From: Lepraria neglecta
Taxonomy: Eukaryota; Ascomycota; Lecanoromycetes; Lecanorales; Stereocaulaceae
NCBI GenBank assembly: GCA_033220425.1
Contig: CM065648.1
Location: 806,001-870,000, forward strand
Direction of reading: 5' to 3'
DNA: 64,000 bases
Part shown: positions 39,012 to 50,399 of the stretch, in pieces
Layout of the letters: the number at the start of each line of letters is the position of its first letter
Position numbering within the stretch: position 1 is the stretch's first letter
Translations under genes and position numbers: made by a program
The notes under the pieces: model-generated
Told to the model about the DNA's origin: nothing
The model's database searches: none
The model's input: only the letters and a program-made list of their open reading frames with translations

Positions 39012-41073
39012 GTATTCTGAACTAGGCTATTAATTGGATATTGTATATGGAGAATGTTTATATGGAAGGATAGAATTGTACATTCGATTCATAGCGGTGG
39101 CGCTGGTGGATGTCAACTTATTAAGCGGCATGAGAGACAATCTCGACTGGCGTTGGTGGATTAAATTTGGCATTTTTTGCACGGTGGGGCATAGGATAGA
39201 AGAACATGTTCGGACAAACAGCTCACGCTGACTGTAAGAGTTATGAAAGTTGCATTCGGATTTGATATGTTGTACTGGTAGATAGATAATTGGATATCAT
39301 ATCATATCCTATCAATGAATACCTCGAATAACACCTCTCTCCACCAGAATAACCGCACCTACGGGTCTTACTCCAGCCAAGCTTCGCATACATCAACAAT
39401 CAAGTTGCGACCTCTCAGTCCCTACTGGCCCAAGGAACAACAATCTTGATCATCCCAGGCAAGTTCCAACACATCTCAACTCCTATTCTTGGCCTGGGTA
39501 TCCTGAAACTTCACATCCTGAAGGTTGCCTACGTAAGCGCCGACATCGACTCAGTCTTCTCCCCATACCCGTCGACTCCTCCAATTCAGCTCCCCTGGCT
39601 CCAGATCCTTATCCTTATTCGATACCCTTATAATGCTACTCCTCCAGCTCCTCCAGCTCCTGAATCCTTATTTGATACAAAATTATTCTCCGACTCCTTA
39701 TCTTGCATCGAGTTCGGATCCTTCCTTCCCTTCCGCCTGCTCACCCTCCAATCCTCACTTTATCTTGTTTCTGTATGCGTCGACTTTGCAAACATTCTTC
39801 GCTTGCGTGTCCTTGGACTCTCTCGATATGCGTCCTTCAACCCAGCTCCGCGTCTTTAAGCGCCGCATACTCCATCGTTAAAATTCTCCGGCTCCCGACT
39901 CTTTGTTTGGTTCTTGATCCTGATCCTTAGCTGCTTCCAGGTCCTTCAAATCCCTCCATACCCTTCGCATACACACCCTGAGACTTCGACCCCGTATCCT
40001 TCGGCTCCGCACCCTTATTGAAACGAGCTTGTTATTGAAATTCCGAATCCCTCGGTTCCGTATCCTGAGCTCCGCATCCTTCGCTTCCATTTCCGTATCC
40101 CCCTTTTTCTCTCCCCATCCAACGCTCCTCCAACATTCCTCCAACCTCTTTTCGGGCCGTCCCCTATTCCCTTTCCCTTCCTTCTCCCCTGAACCAACAT
40201 TCTCAAGCCCACCTCCTTCACATAAACCTTTCGATAATCCCACATAATATACCTTAGATATAGAGTGAAATTTTAGGTAGACAGCCCGTGATTCCTAACG
40301 GGGACACCCTACAATTTATCTCTATTTCCGTAACCGCACCAAACATGCCACTGAACCCTCACACCAACCTCACAACCCAGCGCGTACCCTTCTCCTTCTT
40401 CTTCTTCTTCCGCCGACTGGAACGTGCTTGTGCCAAGTCATTTCCGCTCCGCCTGATAGCCATGGGCACAAAGCCACGACTCGTCCCTCAGTTTGGTTGC
40501 CGGCAGTATTTGCGGACGGAGGACGTTGGAGGGAAGATACTAAGGAGAGTTAAGTGAGGTGCGTGAGGAAGGATGCGATGGAGAGGATGTTGTGCGGAGA
40601 GGGGAGGGGAGTGGGGTAAGAAATGGAGTTGAGCTGGAGACGAGGACGCAGTAGGTCACATATTCCTATGCAAAGTACTAGATCAACAGTATCATGCTAG
40701 TTTGTTAGTAGCAACTCGGACTCGTACGGCATACGGGAAGCCCATCTTGCTTTTTGGCAACGTCTCCGAACACATCCTCTTCTGATGAAAGCTGCAGGTA
40801 AGGAGGTTTGCGGAAGATATCTTTGCAGAGGAAGGCACACTGGAGGCTCGAAAGCATTTGAGAAGATATTGAACAGTGGTAGACATTATTAGAAGACTCT
40901 TTAGTCTTGGTCTGAACCAGAAGGGATTACAATGAAGATACAGACAGGTGCTCGCATAGTCATGCACACATTCTCAACTCCTCAAAACTCCAGAGACCTC
41001 CCCCAATGTATCAATATCGGCCATGCTTGCACGCACCTCTTCTCCTCCACCTCCTACCCATATCTAGTCATGT
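39012..41073. other. Intergenic, pyrimidine-rich repeats
   Basis: 2 kb without a supported gene. From 39590 to 40090 the plus strand is C/T-rich with repeated TCCGTATCCT, CTCCGCATCCTT and CTCCTCCAGCTC variants, giving long spurious frames on both strands. A (TTC)n tract lies at about 40391-40412. Confidence 0.45.
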
Positions 41074-42053
41074 TTAACAGGCACACCCCTCCTTCGCCCC
41101 CTCAGCCCTCTTATTCAAATTAACTCTCTCAGCCCCCAACGCCGTCTGCGTCCCCCCACCTACAGCCTGGGTCTTCGACGTCTTCATCTGCGTCTCCGGA
41201 ATCGCATTCGCAATAGCAGTGAAAACCTCCTGCACATTAACGCCCGACTTGGCGCTGGTCTCGAAAAATAGCAATCCCTCTTCCTCAGCATATTCCCTCC
41301 CCTCCTTCGTAGAGATCTTTCTCGCATCGCCATTCTCTTCCGCGGCGTCTGCGTTCTCTTCACCTTCTGCGGCCCCCTCGGTATTTGTGGTGCTAGGCGT
41401 ATCTGCGGCTTCGGAACTCTCGTTCGTGAGGTCGAGCTTATTGCCTACTAAAGCGATGACGATGCCGGGGCTAGCCTGTCGTTGGAGTTCGGCTACCCAG
41501 TGTTTTGCTTTCACGAGGGAGGTAGGTTTTGTGAGATCGTAGACGACGAGGGCGGATTGCGCGTTGCGGTAGTACATGGGTGCGAGGGAGGCGAAGCGCT
41601 CTTGGCCTGCTGTGTCCCATATTTCGAATTTGATGGTTCGGTGGGGGAGGTGGGATTTCTGGGTTAGGAAGGCAGCTGTTTGGATGGATCGTATTGTCAG
41701 CGAAGTGGTCCGATAGAGGGGCGTTCTCGAAGGTAGATCGAAGAGGGTAAGATTGCGCAGTTGCAGAGAGGGAAGGGCAGCTCACCGCCGATGGTAGGTT
41801 CTTTGTTTTCTTGGAAGTCATTGTTTACGAAGCGGAGCACCAGTGATGACTGCATAGTACGTCAGTCCAGGCTGCCAAGCTGATTTGCATACTCGAGATG
41901 AGATGAGGTGAGGACGCCGAGGCAGCCAAGCCCATGCCCATGCTCATGTCAGTTAACCTCTCAACATACCTTGCCAACGGCCGCCTCTCCCAGCAGGACG
42001 AGCTTGACACTAGTGCTAGGCTTCGGCGGTGCAGCACCAGCAGAATCTGCCAT
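41074..42053 (-). CDS. Rab5-family small GTPase with acidic insert
   Basis: Early-endosome Rab that drives homotypic fusion and vacuolar transport (yeast Vps21/Ypt52 group). Exons 42053-41970, 41849-41786 and 41675-41074 encode 249 residues. G motifs are intact: GEAAVGKS (22-29), EPTIG with the switch I Thr, WDTAGQE (69-75), NKLD (128-131) and ETSAK (188-192). [15 protein letters not shown] is a Rab5 signature. Between NKLD and ETSAK lies an insert of about 35 residues (roughly 133-168) rich in Ala, Glu, Asp, Ser and Thr, which I associate with Ypt52-type Rabs. The C-terminus CAC is a digeranylgeranylation site. Splice signals are GTATGT, GTGAGC and matching CAG ends. Confidence 0.92.
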
Positions 42054-45000
42054 CGTATGCGGGTATGGAGCCAGGCCACAAAAACGTACTTAGTCAGATG
42101 TCGTAGGGCAGTTCTAACTTCTCGATGATAGAAATCGCGTGGGATGGTGGACGGTCCCTCCGTATGGTGGTTCGTAATCCGCGGCTGAAAGAGCCGGGCT
42201 TAGCGCAGAAATGTGGTGAGCACTAGGTTTAGCAGGATTACTGTAGATGCCTGGGCTGGGAGGCTGTGCAAGAGATATGGCCCTTGTCGTTTCAGACGCG
42301 CTGTCGGTCAGACTCACGTGGCAGAGGGAGATTTGTGGATGCGCTGGGGTTGGACTTGCTGTCTATGGGTTCGGAGGCTGCTGAGGTAACGATTGGGTCA
42401 GCCTTAAATTGGCTAGCGTCCACTGCAGGGCAAAATCCTTTCGAAATCCGTACGTTCGAGAAAATTCGAGCTCCTTAACGGACCAGGATTTAAGGATTGC
42501 GTGGCAAGTGCTGGGAATTCGCTTTTGAATGGATGGCAGTTGACAATGTCATTAGGATAGAGTATTCGTTTTCTGTGTGCGAATCGCACAAATGCAATTG
42601 TGAACAAGCCATATCTCTGAGGCAAGAATATTTTTGGAAACGAGCGTCTATGGAAACAGTGTACAGTCATACAACTTCTTTGAGCCCTGCTCTCTGCACG
42701 TCCCGCCAGATCTTGCTGCACGTAGAATGATGCCCCGAACACCCAAGCGATGCGAAAAATGAACGGGTCCAAGCCGGACCAAGAACGCTAAAACTGAATA
42801 TGGTACAAGTTTTCCCCCGGACTGTGAAGTCAAATAATCTATTGTGGTATCTTTCCCCCTAATATGCCATGCTCTTTCTAATCGAACTCCGAGAACGACT
42901 TTTGGATACCCGATGTACCGATGCAAGGGAATTCGTATGTTTTGTGGTAAGGGTGTAGAAGGAGTGCCGGAATCGCTCCATCGCTGAGTGCGTCGCTAAT
43001 CGCAGTTGATTGGTGATGGTACAATGCTCAGGCAGGGCAAATGGAGTGGTGGTACAGTCTATGATGCGGACGCCGGAAACCGAAATAACAGGTGCAAGCG
43101 AGAAAAGCTGAGAAAATAGTCGAACAGGAACGAAGATTGATTATGAATGGCGCGGATGAATAGACCTATACTTGCGTACGTTAGCAGGGTTCGTGCATCG
43201 CTAGGCGGTAAGGGTCAATCAGGTGACTGTGTCCTGGCGTTACGTACCTCGCTGTGGAGTCATTCCTTCCACCCCAGAGACCAATGATGCACATTGCCAG
43301 GCTGCTCCCTATCGGTGGCAGGTCGCGGAGATTGATTGTTTCGCGAATATTGACAGCGATGCATATCAGGGCCCTGAAGCCACAGCGAAGGTCGAGAAGA
43401 AATTATCGAGTCTTTGGAGGTGGCTTTGGCTTTGGCACGCCAGTAGTATCGTATGCGCCTCGTCCCATATTCATTATTGATGCGGTATTGCTGAAGGTCA
43501 TAAAGGCGTCTTGGTGTCTTTGGGTGGTGATGATGTTAGCTGTTGTCTTAATGAAGAGGAGTCACTGGGGACGTGAACGAATCTTATATATTAGAAAAGC
43601 GGCCGCGATGCTGACCGTGACTCACCAGAATAGATTCTGGGCTGTGTATGTTCCTGCAAGGTACTCGTAAGAGAGCTGAGTCGACGTTGACAAAACACTC
43701 TTACGATGTAACGTATCTGCAAGTGAGATCCGTTGCCGAGTCCGTCGATAATCTTTGTAACCTCTAGGACTGCGGTGGTGTATAGTGCATTTGACTGAGG
43801 TGACCTTCGAGGCAGTAGTTGCTCCTTCGAAAATAGAATCCACAGTGAGTAATCTTGGAGTTTGTTGAGTGGAGGGAGAGGCGTGAGACGGAGTTAGGGT
43901 CGCAGAGGAGGTCGGGATATATCAATTGCCCGCAGGAGACAATTATGCAAGGTGGAGTGAGATGGAAAGTGGCTGATGGGGGGTTTGTGTGCGAAGGTAA
44001 TTTTCTGTGATGCGGGCACCCCTTGGACAAACGAGACCTTTTTGGGCAGCAATTTAAGACGGGGCTGTAGAAGAGGTTCACTTTTGTGACAGAATGCGGT
44101 ATGTCTGGTGTCAGGTGGATTTTGGGATGTTTTACTGCCAAAGGGGGAAGTATACTGCAGTATGACGCAGAAAGGGAAATCTGCGAATATTTGTTTCGCT
44201 ACTACTCTACCTTTTTTTTTTTTTTTTGGCAGGGGTCCTGCGGCCGTTTCAAATTTCTAACATTTCTACGGCAAAGACTAGAACAATTAGGATTAACGGC
44301 TGTAATTAGTGGTTGTGCCTACCACTGCTGGATGCCTACAAGATTAATAGGTACCTGCTTCAGGGCTCAGCTCTCGTTCGGGTCGCAAAACAGAGTTTCC
44401 CGGGATCTTTGGTCATCCCTGTCAAACACTCCTCTAGGGCTCGTTCCTGCATTGGTGCGAAGCCACTAAAGCCGAATCTCGCATCCAGCGATCGCCGGTC
44501 TGGCTGGTCTATTGGCCCAAGGCATTCGTATGCGATACAATCCCTCGCTTGACTATAATTGAATTATCAATAATGACCAAGGCTGACACTGACACTTGAA
44601 TATGAATAAGGCCTCAACGTAAAAATGTTCGAGTCATAGGTACGTACTTTTAGTGAATTACGATCCGTGCAATGAGATTCTTGCATTCACGATACCCATT
44701 CTCATACGGCAACCCGTACGAGCCTGACTCTGCGCATCCGGCGTCGCTTGCGGTTGACAAATGTAGTAGTCATAGAGTCAGAGGTCCGCTCACTCACTAC
44801 GTGAATCTGCTACAGTAGTACTGTTTACCGTAAAACTCATTTGTTCCCGCGAAAGGCATGTATCATGCGCGGCTCTTTCCATGATTAACATTGCATTTTC
44901 CCATATCATCTCATCTCGTCAATGGCTACCACTCTGGTGGGTAGCGGCTTAGGTGTCTAGAAGGGCGCTAGAAACAAGGATACATACACCGGGATCAGGG

Positions 45001-47009
45001 CTGCACTTCCGCCGCTGTAGATCGTCCTATCCGTTCCTTGCAAAAGTGGATCTGTGATAAGACACGGTGACATTTGAATATTCAAATTATTTGTTTCGTA
45101 ATTTGTATTAAATAAATGAGCGACTGGCGGTGCGCTGCTTTGCCGGTGCGCTGATGGTGGCAAAACGCTCAAGCTTCCATCATCTGTGTCCCATACATAT
45201 GTACTCGTCTCTAAATCCGTTTACGCCATGATCCTCCCAGTTGGATGCCTCGGGAGCTCATTATTGCGGGCTAAACGGGCGAAGTCAGATGACATGACGA
45301 GCAGAGATCCTGGCGTTAACAACTCAAAGTGTCAATTTATGCTTGCCCGAGTCTAAGCTGCGCAGCCCAGCCGCAGAAAAAGGAGATCAGTGCTGGCATC
45401 CAGGCAGAGGCAAACGAAATGAACAGGATCATCCCTGCCTGGATCCTGGGTTGATCACAGCTAATGGTGCAGCCGCCATGTGGCTTCCCGAACATGCCGG
45501 CGGATGTCCTCCAGGAACTTCTTGCTTGGCATTGAATCCCCTTCCCGACGAGCCGGCTTTATTGATAGATCCCTTTTCGATCTGAACCTTGTCTCACGGA
45601 CCCATTACTCTCCGACATCGAAATTCCCAAAAGAAATGGACGCTCTGATGTCTGCCAAATGCAGATCGCAATTCCAATAGTCCACGTACCTGTACATTCA
45701 TGCCCCGAATTGGTGTGCATGGAGATGATTGTGCAGCAAATTAACCCGGAATAATGCTGCCACATGAAACTCGCAAAGCTCAACACCTTGCAGAAGGGCT
45801 GCGCTGGAAACAAAGGAACTGTGCCTTTGTTCGCTCCTGGTTGCCTGAAACATGCAACTGCGGCATTTGTGATATCTGTGACAGAGAATGATCGTACCTA
45901 TCAGATGCGATCTTTATTCAGCCCCCAAACGTCAACATGCAGATCAACGATCATGCACACGTGGCTCTCATGCAGGTACACTCGGATGATAAAAATTCCT
46001 TTCGCTGACTTATTGGCTGACTGACCACGTTCGTTTCGAAACACCCGTGGAGACCAGGGCGCCTAACGCGCACAGCAAGTCGTGTGCAAGAATAGCACTT
46101 CACGACTCACCGTGAAATGTCGGTGCGCCTACTGCGACTTACGGGCCTCGGGACTAATCGATATTTAATTAATTACTTATCGATAACATGCTATGGATCC
46201 AACAGGACCACTGTAATTCATACGGGAAAATTTCCCAACAGAGAGTAAACACCCAACAAAGAGTAAATACCTAACATGTCTAGATCATTCTGCAAGCCAA
46301 GGTCTGACTCAAACACATCTACCATGCCTCAAAACATGACATATCTATCGCACTTGTGCAAGCGCGCAATAAGCCGGCTCATCTAAAAATATCTTTTCCG
46401 ATAGTGGAATGATTAGGCTTCGGTTGCGGTTATGACTTCGCTGAATGCTGATGCAGATTTCCACCTTCAGAAACCACGAGATATGCATCGACGAAAACAT
46501 GCTGCTCCACCATGGAGTCAGCATCCTCATGACTGTTCCGATCTTAATCACGGCTTACAGCTGAGATCTGTCAAGCCGAGCCAGAGTTAGCCCAAGGGAC
46601 AGCCTTGGTGAATGCCCCACCAAAAAAAACCTCGGTGTAGGCAAGTCTGAGGTACGAGGCCGGAAATCACTCTGTTCCAATACCAATAGTACTGACAAGT
46701 CGAGCAAAAAACTTCTGATGGTGTTCTTTCCAAAAGATTGGAGCAACGATAGGATATTGCGACTCTGTTTGTTGAATGCATTTTGAAGTTCTACCCCACC
46801 ACGGGATTTGGTGTCGCCCGCTAGACATGGAAGAAACTACTAAACCAGGAGGGGTTCTAAGTCAGCGCACACTATGCGCACCCCCCCAAAACCCCTTGAA
46901 GCTCTCTCATACCATCCCTAAGGATGCCCGCCAGGACCCACCCCCAAACTATGGGCTTGGGAGAACTGACTGCAGTACTTACAGTCAAGGATGAATAGTG
47001 AACATCCAG
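42054..47009. other. 5-kb region without recognisable genes
   Basis: Short frames on both strands (42114-42317 -, 43254-43670 +, 43764-44141 -, 44086-44469 +, 45343-45585 +, 45764-46024 +) have no domain, low-quality codon use and mutual overlap. A poly-T run of about 17 occurs at 44211-44227. An 18-bp direct repeat lies at 46234-46269. The first few hundred bases should contain the Rab5 promoter. It may be old repeat material or hold non-coding transcripts. Confidence 0.5.
46234..46269. repeat. 18-bp tandem repeat, two units
   Basis: CCCAACAGAGAGTAAACA followed by CCCAACAAAGAGTAAATA, then a partial CCTAAC. Two substitutions between units. Confidence 0.7.
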
Positions 47010-47834
47010 ATGACATTTGATGCTTCTGAGGAGAGTCCGCTGCACTGGTCCCTTTGTGCCGAAGACAGCGCTTGTTTGCGGCTTCTATTAGGTACGAAAG
47101 CCGATGTAGAATTGAGGGGTGGCTTAGGCCTCACAGCGTTGAATACGGCTGCTAACGATGGAATTGGAATGCCATTCGTGGACATCCTACTGCAATTCGG
47201 AGCCAACATCGAGAGCAAAGATATCTATGGCCAGAGACCCTTGCACAGAGCTACCATCAGGAATCACGGTCCGATGTCGGCTGTTCTTTTAAAGAAAGGT
47301 GCCGATATCAACGCAACAACTTCTGCAGGTACCACTGCGTTGCACCTGGCGTTGACCTCTAATACTAACGAGGTGTTAAGAACTCTACTCGACAATGCCA
47401 ACCTTGATTATAACGTCAAAGATGTTTATTGGGGCACATTACTCCATTATGCTGCCTACTATGCCGACATAGAGACTCTAGATATACTGAAGTCGAAACG
47501 CTTGGAGGAATTAGACATCGCAGACAAGAACGGACTCGAGGACGGCTATACAGCAATGCAATACGCCAGCTGGCGCAAAGACTTCAATGAAAAATGGTCG
47601 AAGGCCCTCAAGCAACCACGGGATGATGACCCCGTTCGATGGTACGTCGCCCTCCAGGAGCTACTGGATAGCATTACAACGGCCATAAATTTGAGTGCTG
47701 GAAGATTCCCTAACGAAGGGGGAGTGACTGAGAGACACATGTTCGCCGAGTCGTCCGATGAGGAAGATTGCGAAGAGAATGGAAACCCAGAGCTCTGGCA
47801 AGATGCCTTAGAGGAGCCACGCGAAATCATCTGA
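47010..47834 (+). CDS. Ankyrin repeat protein, probably a 5'-truncated gene
   Basis: 274 residues from the ATG at 47010 (MTFDASEESPLHWSL). About four ankyrin units are visible: ESPLHWSLCAEDSACLRLLL, GLTALNTAANDGIGMPFVDI, RPLHRATIRNHGPMSAVLLK plus GADINA, TTALHLALTSNTNEVLRTLL, and GTLLHYAAYYADIETLDIL. The C-terminus is non-repeat and acidic (SSDEEDCEENGNPELWQ). In related fungal proteins such repeats usually form the C-terminal part after a NACHT, Clr5 or HET-type N-terminus; none is seen upstream, where stops appear at once. A functional short ankyrin protein is possible, but a truncated remnant seems as likely. Confidence 0.55.
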   Translation: MTFDASEESPLHWSLCAEDSACLRLLLGTKADVELRGGLGLTALNTAANDGIGMPFVDILLQFGANIESKDIYGQRPLHRATIRNHGPMSAVLLKKGADINATTSAGTTALHLALTSNTNEVLRTLLDNANLDYNVKDVYWGTLLHYAAYYADIETLDILKSKRLEELDIADKNGLEDGYTAMQYASWRKDFNEKWSKALKQPRDDDPVRWYVALQELLDSITTAINLSAGRFPNEGGVTERHMFAESSDEEDCEENGNPELWQDALEEPREII

Positions 47835-48202
47835 CTGATAGATTTTTTTTTCCATTTCCAACGTTAATAGAGATACAGATGCGAGATAAGGTCCTGCGAC
47901 GTCTGATGGATGTATTCTCTTCTATAGGAAATGCATTTGCATGTTGAGAGGTATTCTGCGGTTGGATGTATATTCATATTATATGATTAATGTATAATGT
48001 ATAACGTATAATATATAATGAATTTGGGTAATACTACGGCCTTGCAAGATCTAGGCTTTGGCGAGGTATCGAAAAGGCTGCGGCTAAACCTCGGTAATCG
48101 CGCAGAATAATGATGCGATACAGCAGCCACTATTGGCACCCTCTATTCAACTGAAGTGATGGAGTTTCATACATTCGATTGAAGCAGTACGTCTGGCTCA
48201 CC
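47835..48202. other. Intergenic
   Basis: AT-rich, with repeated TATAATGTATAA/TATAATATATAA around 47980-48020. Promoter side of the NDUFAF5 gene. Confidence 0.4.
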
Positions 48203-49298
48203 ATGAAACCAGCCTCCTTACGACCGTTTCTACCTCGTCCCGCCCTTCGACGACGGCTTCCTCGTCCAAATCGACAATATGCCCTACAAACACCTGGAGC
48301 ACCAATGCTCCAAGTCTTCAACGATCAAATTAAACACCTGCAGCGCGAGCGCGCAGCATCAGACGCAGAAGCAAGTAGGAGGGTAGATTACCTTCGAGAC
48401 GAAGTAGCCACCAGACTTTGCGAGCGTCTACTTGTTCGACCCCTACCCAATTCATCTTGTCTCCACCTAAACCCACTCTCAGGACATAAAACGCCATTTC
48501 CCCTCCGTCCTCGACCTGGGCGCCAACGCCTGCAACGTAGCCCGCGCCCTCACAGTCCCCACACCCGACTCTCCACCCCTCTCTACCCGCCTCTCACACC
48601 TCACCTCGGCCGACACCTCGCCTACCCTGCTCCACCGCGATGCCGACCTCCCCTTCAACGCGCTCCTTCCCTCGCACACACGCACCATACTCCCACCAGC
48701 CGACACGCCTTTGCCATTCGAGCCACAATCCTTCAATGCGATCCTCTCGTCCCTCTCCCTTCACTGGGTCAACGATTTACCCTCCTTACTTTCGCAAATA
48801 AATAAGATTCTCAAGCCAGATAGCCCTTTCATAGCAGCCATGCTCGGCGGCGACTCGCTCTTCGAACTCCGCACTTCCCTCCAACTAGCAGACCTGGATC
48901 GTCAAGGCGGCGTTTCCACACACGTCTCGCCCCTCGCAGATATCCGGGATATAGGTGGCCTGCTCACGAAAGCGGGTTTCAAACTCCTTACTGTTGACGT
49001 CGACGATATCATCGTCGACTATCCCTCTGTGTTTGCGTTGATGACGGATCTGCAAGCAATGGGCGAGAGCAATGCTGCGCTCACGGCAGAGAAGGGGGGA
49101 TTGAGGAGGGATGTGATGGCTGCGACTGAGGGGATTTATAGGGAATTGCATGGGGACGGGGGAGAGAGTGTTCCTGCTACGTTTAGAATTATATACATGA
49201 TTGGGTGGACAGAGGGGGAGGGGCAGAGTAAGCCGTTGGCAAGAGGGACTGGGCAAGTCAACATGAAGGATATACTTGGGGGCGGGGAGATCAAGTGA
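48203..49298 (+). CDS. NDUFAF5: NDUFAF5-like mitochondrial methyltransferase-fold protein (complex I assembly)
   Basis: In animals NDUFAF5 hydroxylates an arginine of NDUFS7 early in complex I assembly, in the mitochondrial matrix. Two exons (48203-48433, 48483-49298; intron 49 nt) give 348 residues. The N-terminus MKPASLRPFLPRPALRRRLP is a strong presequence candidate. FNDQIKHLQRERAA is the family entry motif. The SAM-fold signature VLDLGANACNVARAL (from about residue 86) and FNAILSSLSLHWVNDLP follow. FRIIYMIGW near the end is also typical. The intron donor GTTCGA is weak, but joining CERLL to DIKRHFP restores the family sequence. The gene converges with ARPC5. Confidence 0.9.
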
Positions 49299-49515
49299 GG
49301 TGCATAGCGTATACATAGAGGGTGGGTGGTCGTAGATATAAGTCTATTTTTTGAATTTTGGGGGTAGCCGAGCAAGTAGTGCTCTATATAGAAACTACCG
49401 CTGCCGAGTTGTCATGCTGATGTCTTATAGCCATGGGGGCCAGACATGGTTACATCTCTCGTAATCTTCGTGCTCTTCCAACATCCTCATGTCGTAATCT
49501 TCACGGACAACAACC

Positions 49516-50187
49516 TCAAACAGTCCTCCGATCGGTCATAACCCTAACAATACTCCCCGCGCCCGCTATCTCAACTAACTTCTCATGCCAACTCAACAGC
49601 ACACTCATCGCCTGTCCGCCTCCCTCTCCCCCTCCTCTCGAATGTATCTGGGAGAATCCCGTCGTTTGGGGAGATAGCGATTTTGAGGACGCAGAAGTAG
49701 GCTGTGACGAGTGCGCCATTCCTTTGTAGAGATATTTCATTAGCACGTCCAGGGTTTCGGGACCGTTTTCCGAGCTGTATATTCGGCTGAGTATGGGCGA
49801 CATTTCGGACGCTTTTATGCTTTGGAGGATTTCGGAGACTGTGGCGAGATGGACCTCCTGTAGAATTCATCAGCTTTCAAATTTGCCCCTACAAATGTGC
49901 CCTAGAACCTTCTCTGCAGAGCATGCTTGCATGTAGTATTGAGCTACAGCTGGGAAACCTACCTTCGCACCCGCATCCCCTCCATACGGCGCATTCTCCA
50001 AAGCGCCCCTTAATGCACCCTCTGTATCTCCCCCTCGTAACAATTGCCTTATTTGCCCTGAGAGTGTTTGTACTTCTGCTGCTGAGACTTGGGGGAGCGC
50101 GGGGAGGAGGGAGGCTACGGGGAAGTTGGCGGAGGATTCGGGGTCGAGGAGGTCGATGTTTATAGTGCGCCAGTTTGCTGTTGCCAT
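49516..50187 (-). CDS. ARC15: Arp2/3 complex subunit 5 (p16-Arc)
   Basis: Smallest Arp2/3 subunit, which links Arp2 to the ARPC1/ARPC4 core for branched actin nucleation at endocytic patches. Exons 50187-49963 and 49857-49516 (intron 105 nt, GTAGGT...CTACAG) give 188 residues. Conserved pieces are WRTINIDLLDPE, LLRGGDTEGALRGALENAPY, VHLATVSEILQSIKASEM and TLDVLMKYLYKGM. Between LYKGM and LLSWHEKLVEIAGAGSIVRV lies a Ser/Gly-rich insert of about 35 residues, which makes it longer than the roughly 150 residues of yeast and human proteins. Start 212 bp from the divergent dynactin p62 gene. Confidence 0.93.
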
Positions 50188-50399
50188 GATGAAAGGGGGT
50201 AAGGGGGGCTATATGGGTGGATGGGGTGGTGGAGAGGTTTTGCGGTGTTTGCAGGTGGAGAGTTCTGGGGAGCTGGAGGCATCAAAGGCGTGTAGCAGCG
50301 GAGATCGTCCCGCGATTGGCTCCCGCGGAATGTTGATATTGGGCTTTCCCTTCCACTGCTTAGAGCTAGAGGTCGAGAGTCTACTAGCAGTCCCTCACA
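50188..50399. promoter_or_regulatory. Compact bidirectional promoter of ARPC5 and dynactin p62
   Basis: 212 bp separate the two ATGs on opposite strands, so both promoters and 5' leaders share this interval. G-rich (GGGGG, GGATGGGG) near ARPC5. No TATA box seen. Confidence 0.6.

Noticed and set aside
39446-40247. Long plus and minus ORFs in a C/T-rich tract
   Set aside because: Driven by simple repeats (TCCGTATCCT, CTCCTCCAG); no domain on either strand.
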